A DNA stretch of 7,231 nt, from assembly GCA_030836365.1 (NCBI GenBank), contig JAURQB010000112.1, positions 1 through 7,231 of the forward strand. Reading direction: 5' to 3'. The position numbers were made by a program, and so were the translations under genes. Origin of the DNA: Bdellovibrionota bacterium (GTDB lineage Bacteria > Bdellovibrionota > Bacteriovoracia > Bacteriovoracales > Bacteriovoracaceae). Positions 5,787-7,231 of the stretch are shown here, in pieces (position 1 is the first letter of the stretch; each line of letters opens with the position of its first letter). The notes under the pieces are model-generated. The model had not been told where the DNA came from and searched no databases. It was given only the letters and a program-made list of their open reading frames with translations.

Positions 5787-7231
5787 ATGAATGTGAAGTG
5801 TTCGATTATTTTTATCTTCATAATGAGCACCTTAAGCGCATGTGTGTTTAAGATGGATGATATTGTCGTTAGAGATATTAGTGTTTCTCCTGATGCGGTT
5901 GCGCCAAAAGGTGATTCAACAGATGATCCCAAATCGAAACCGTCAGATGCTTTTTCTGTGACCAATATTAGGTTCGTCGATGGGGCCTTTGTTTTAACCG
6001 GAGATAATCTAGAAGAGGTCGTTTCCGTTTCAATTGTCTCGTTAGATAAAGAATTTTTTCAAAAACTTGAAATTGCAAAAATCGAAGGAAGTGAGCTTTT
6101 TGCGATCGCGACGGAGAAGGTTACTCTTTTGGCGAGTGAGCTTTTTAAATTAGTGATCACCGATGCAAATGGGGCAGAGCAGAGTTTTGACATTACTTTC
6201 ACCTTGAGTGAAGGAAGCGTTGAGCTCAAGCATTTTTCTACAGCTGAAGTTAAAGAAGGACAAATCATTAAGTTTGTGAACGGCCAGTGGACGTATAGCG
6301 ACCTTGGAGCGATGACATTTTCGGGAACTCATAATCCTAATGGTAGTGAGTTATTGCCAACAAGTGCTGGTGGTGGTGAATTTTTTATTATCTCTGAAAG
6401 TGGGACACTTTCTTCAGGTGAGGTTGTTAATGCTGGAGATTGGGTTGTTTATAATAGTGAAATTAGTTCTTGGGAGGTTGTTTCCCAGGGGACAAGTGAT
6501 GTGACCATAAATTCTACAGGGGGAGACATTAATGGTGGGGACCTGACGATCAGTGGGGACTCTAATATACTCATTAGTGATAATTCAAATATTGTTGTTA
6601 AAGATGGTGGAGCGCTAACTGTCAACGAAGGTGGCTCTGTTACATTTAACAACAATGTCGGTGGCGAAATTAATATTGTATCCAATCCAAATACACAGAG
6701 TGCAGATAATTACACTCTTGTTCTTCCTGAAGTTCAAGGTAGTAATGGAGATGTTCTTATAAATGATGGCGATGGAAACCTTTCTTGGACTAGCTCGATT
6801 GATAAACTAATCAACCTCACTGATGTCAACGTAACTGATACTGACCTGACAACTGGAAATGGAAAAGTATTGAAATATGATGGAGATAAAGATAAATGGG
6901 TGCTGGACTTTGACCTTCGAGGCGGTGGTAGCGGTTCCGTCGGCAGTGCTGAGATTATAGATGGTTCTGTAACGAGTAGTGAATTATCCGATAGCTCTGT
7001 GTTAGGAAAACATATTGTCGATGATACGGTAACAAGTGCTGATCTCGCTACAGATGCTGTCGGTAATGATGAGATTGCGACTAATGCGGTTGGCAGTGAT
7101 GAGATCGCCACAGATGCCGTCGGTAGTGATGAGATTGCGACTAATGCGGTTGGCAGTGACGAGATCGCCACAGATGCCGTCGGTAGTGATGAGATTGCGA
7201 CTAATGCGGTTGGCAGTGACGAGATCGCCAC
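5787..7231 (+). CDS. Fibre-like surface lipoprotein with decapeptide repeats (3' end outside window)
   Basis: The frame stays open for 481 codons and leaves the window without a stop. The ATG at 5787 follows AGGA by 11 nt; GTG at 5793 is an alternative. IMSTLSAC gives a textbook lipobox with C19. Modules: a Ser/Asp/Pro spacer (about 24-57); a beta-rich domain 58-140 (IRFVDGAFVLTGDNLEEVVSV, then LFKLVITDANGAEQSFDITF); a fibre module about 155-235 (GQIIKFVNGQWTYSDLG, GDWVVYN); Gly/Asn/Asp-rich short strands 236-300 suggesting a solenoid; a second module about 340-377 (LTDVNV, GNGKVLKYDGDKDKW); a Gly-rich hinge GGGSGSVGS (379-387); then decapeptides from 388. This pattern is familiar to me from trimeric phage-tail-fibre-like proteins of Bdellovibrio relatives, where a C-terminal tip binds a ligand. 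That tip would lie beyond the window. Expected location: anchored by lipid in the outer membrane, projecting outward. Adhesin function is inferred. Confidence 0.8.
   Translation, partial: MNVKCSIIFIFIMSTLSACVFKMDDIVVRDISVSPDAVAPKGDSTDDPKSKPSDAFSVTNIRFVDGAFVLTGDNLEEVVSVSIVSLDKEFFQKLEIAKIEGSELFAIATEKVTLLASELFKLVITDANGAEQSFDITFTLSEGSVELKHFSTAEVKEGQIIKFVNGQWTYSDLGAMTFSGTHNPNGSELLPTSAGGGEFFIISESGTLSSGEVVNAGDWVVYNSEISSWEVVSQGTSDVTINSTGGDINGGDLTISGDSNILISDNSNIVVKDGGALTVNEGGSVTFNNNVGGEINIVSNPNTQSADNYTLVLPEVQGSNGDVLINDGDGNLSWTSSIDKLINLTDVNVTDTDLTTGNGKVLKYDGDKDKWVLDFDLRGGGSGSVGSAEIIDGSVTSSELSDSSVLGKHIVDDTVTSADLATDAVGNDEIATNAVGSDEIATDAVGSDEIATNAVGSDEIATDAVGSDEIATNAVGSDEIA
6948..7231 (+). repeat. Decapeptide-coding repeat array (30-bp unit)
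   Basis: Codons 388-481 fall into strict 10-residue units without indels: AEIIDGSVTS, SELSDSSVLG, KHIVDDTVTS, ADLATDAVGN, then DEIAT(N/D)AVGS repeated to the window edge. The first four units are degenerate and the later ones nearly identical. The hydrophobic position 3 (I/L) and the V at position 8 recur throughout, as expected for a repeated shaft fold such as a triple-stranded fibre or beta-solenoid. Confidence 0.85.
7051..7231 (+). repeat. 60-bp tandem repeat within the decapeptide array
   Basis: From 7081 the sequence repeats with an exact 60-bp period (7081-7140, 7141-7200, 7201-7231 truncated by the window). The only difference seen is T7100 versus C7160 and C7220. The 30 bases 7051-7080 match 7111-7140 with two mismatches. 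Each 60-bp unit consists of two 30-bp halves coding for almost the same decapeptide with different synonymous codons. The array continues past the window, so copy number is unknown. Confidence 0.92.

Noticed and set aside
5723..5965. An 80-codon minus-strand frame over the start of the fibre lipoprotein gene
   Set aside because: It is a shadow frame antisense to the signal peptide and lipobox region, without a Shine-Dalgarno or family resemblance.
6734..7231. A long minus-strand open frame encoding a repeated AISSLPTA-type peptide
   Set aside because: It is the antisense of the repeat array in the lipoprotein gene; a 30-bp period keeps all frames open. The plus-strand frame has the start, lipobox and domain logic.
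7051..7231. Regular repeats as a possible CRISPR array
   Set aside because: The period is an exact 60 bp with no variable spacers, and the repeats are in frame within a coding sequence.

Overview
The window looks like chromosomal DNA from a moderately AT-rich Gram-negative bacterium, most likely a predatory or predator-related member of the Bdellovibrionota (Bacteriovorax/Peredibacter/Bdellovibrio type). This is an inference from gene style: lipoproteins with LysM domains, an outer-membrane barrel protein with a LysM-like head, a REP-type tyrosine transposase, and above all a modular 'fibre' lipoprotein of a kind I associate with that phylum. No rRNA or tRNA gene is visible to fix the taxonomy.

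Layout. Positions 1-89 hold a strong bidirectional intrinsic terminator. Positions 89-2979 carry two minus-strand enzyme genes: a FAD-dependent amine-oxidase-like flavoprotein (1843-2979) and, 113 bp downstream of it, a long-chain acyl-CoA synthetase (89-1729). The gap between them holds a GC-rich hairpin and a 14-nt direct repeat with internal dyad symmetry. Positions 3030-3753 are a compact mobile unit: one plus-strand RAYT (REP-associated tyrosine transposase) gene bounded by inverted copies of a roughly 20-nt sequence, with a third 12-nt core copy inside the gene.

Positions 3753-5571 hold two divergent cell-envelope genes whose start codons are only 25 bp apart. The minus-strand gene encodes a secreted protein with a LysM-like head and a predicted outer-membrane beta-barrel. 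The plus-strand gene encodes a probable lipoprotein with an acidic linker and two LysM domains. The 25-bp gap contains a perfect TATAAT and no good Shine-Dalgarno on either side, which suggests leaderless or very short-leader transcription.

Positions 5787-7231 hold the start of a large lipoprotein gene that runs off the window with no stop codon. Its modules, in order, are a lipobox, a beta-rich N-terminal domain, a 'GQIIKFVNGQW...GDWVVYN' tail-fibre-like module, a Gly/Asn/Asp-rich beta-solenoid-like region, a second 'GNGKVLKYDGDKDKW' module, and a decapeptide repeat array that becomes more uniform towards the window edge. I think it is a phage-tail-fibre-like surface adhesin, possibly of the mosaic adhesive trimer type described in Bdellovibrio. 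It is the most interesting object here.

How the parts relate: the right half is an envelope/surface block (peptidoglycan-binding outer-membrane proteins beside a surface fibre). The left half is lipid or redox metabolism. The RAYT unit sits between the two blocks and touches the 3' end of the barrel gene. No CRISPR array, riboswitch, integrase or phage structural cluster was seen.
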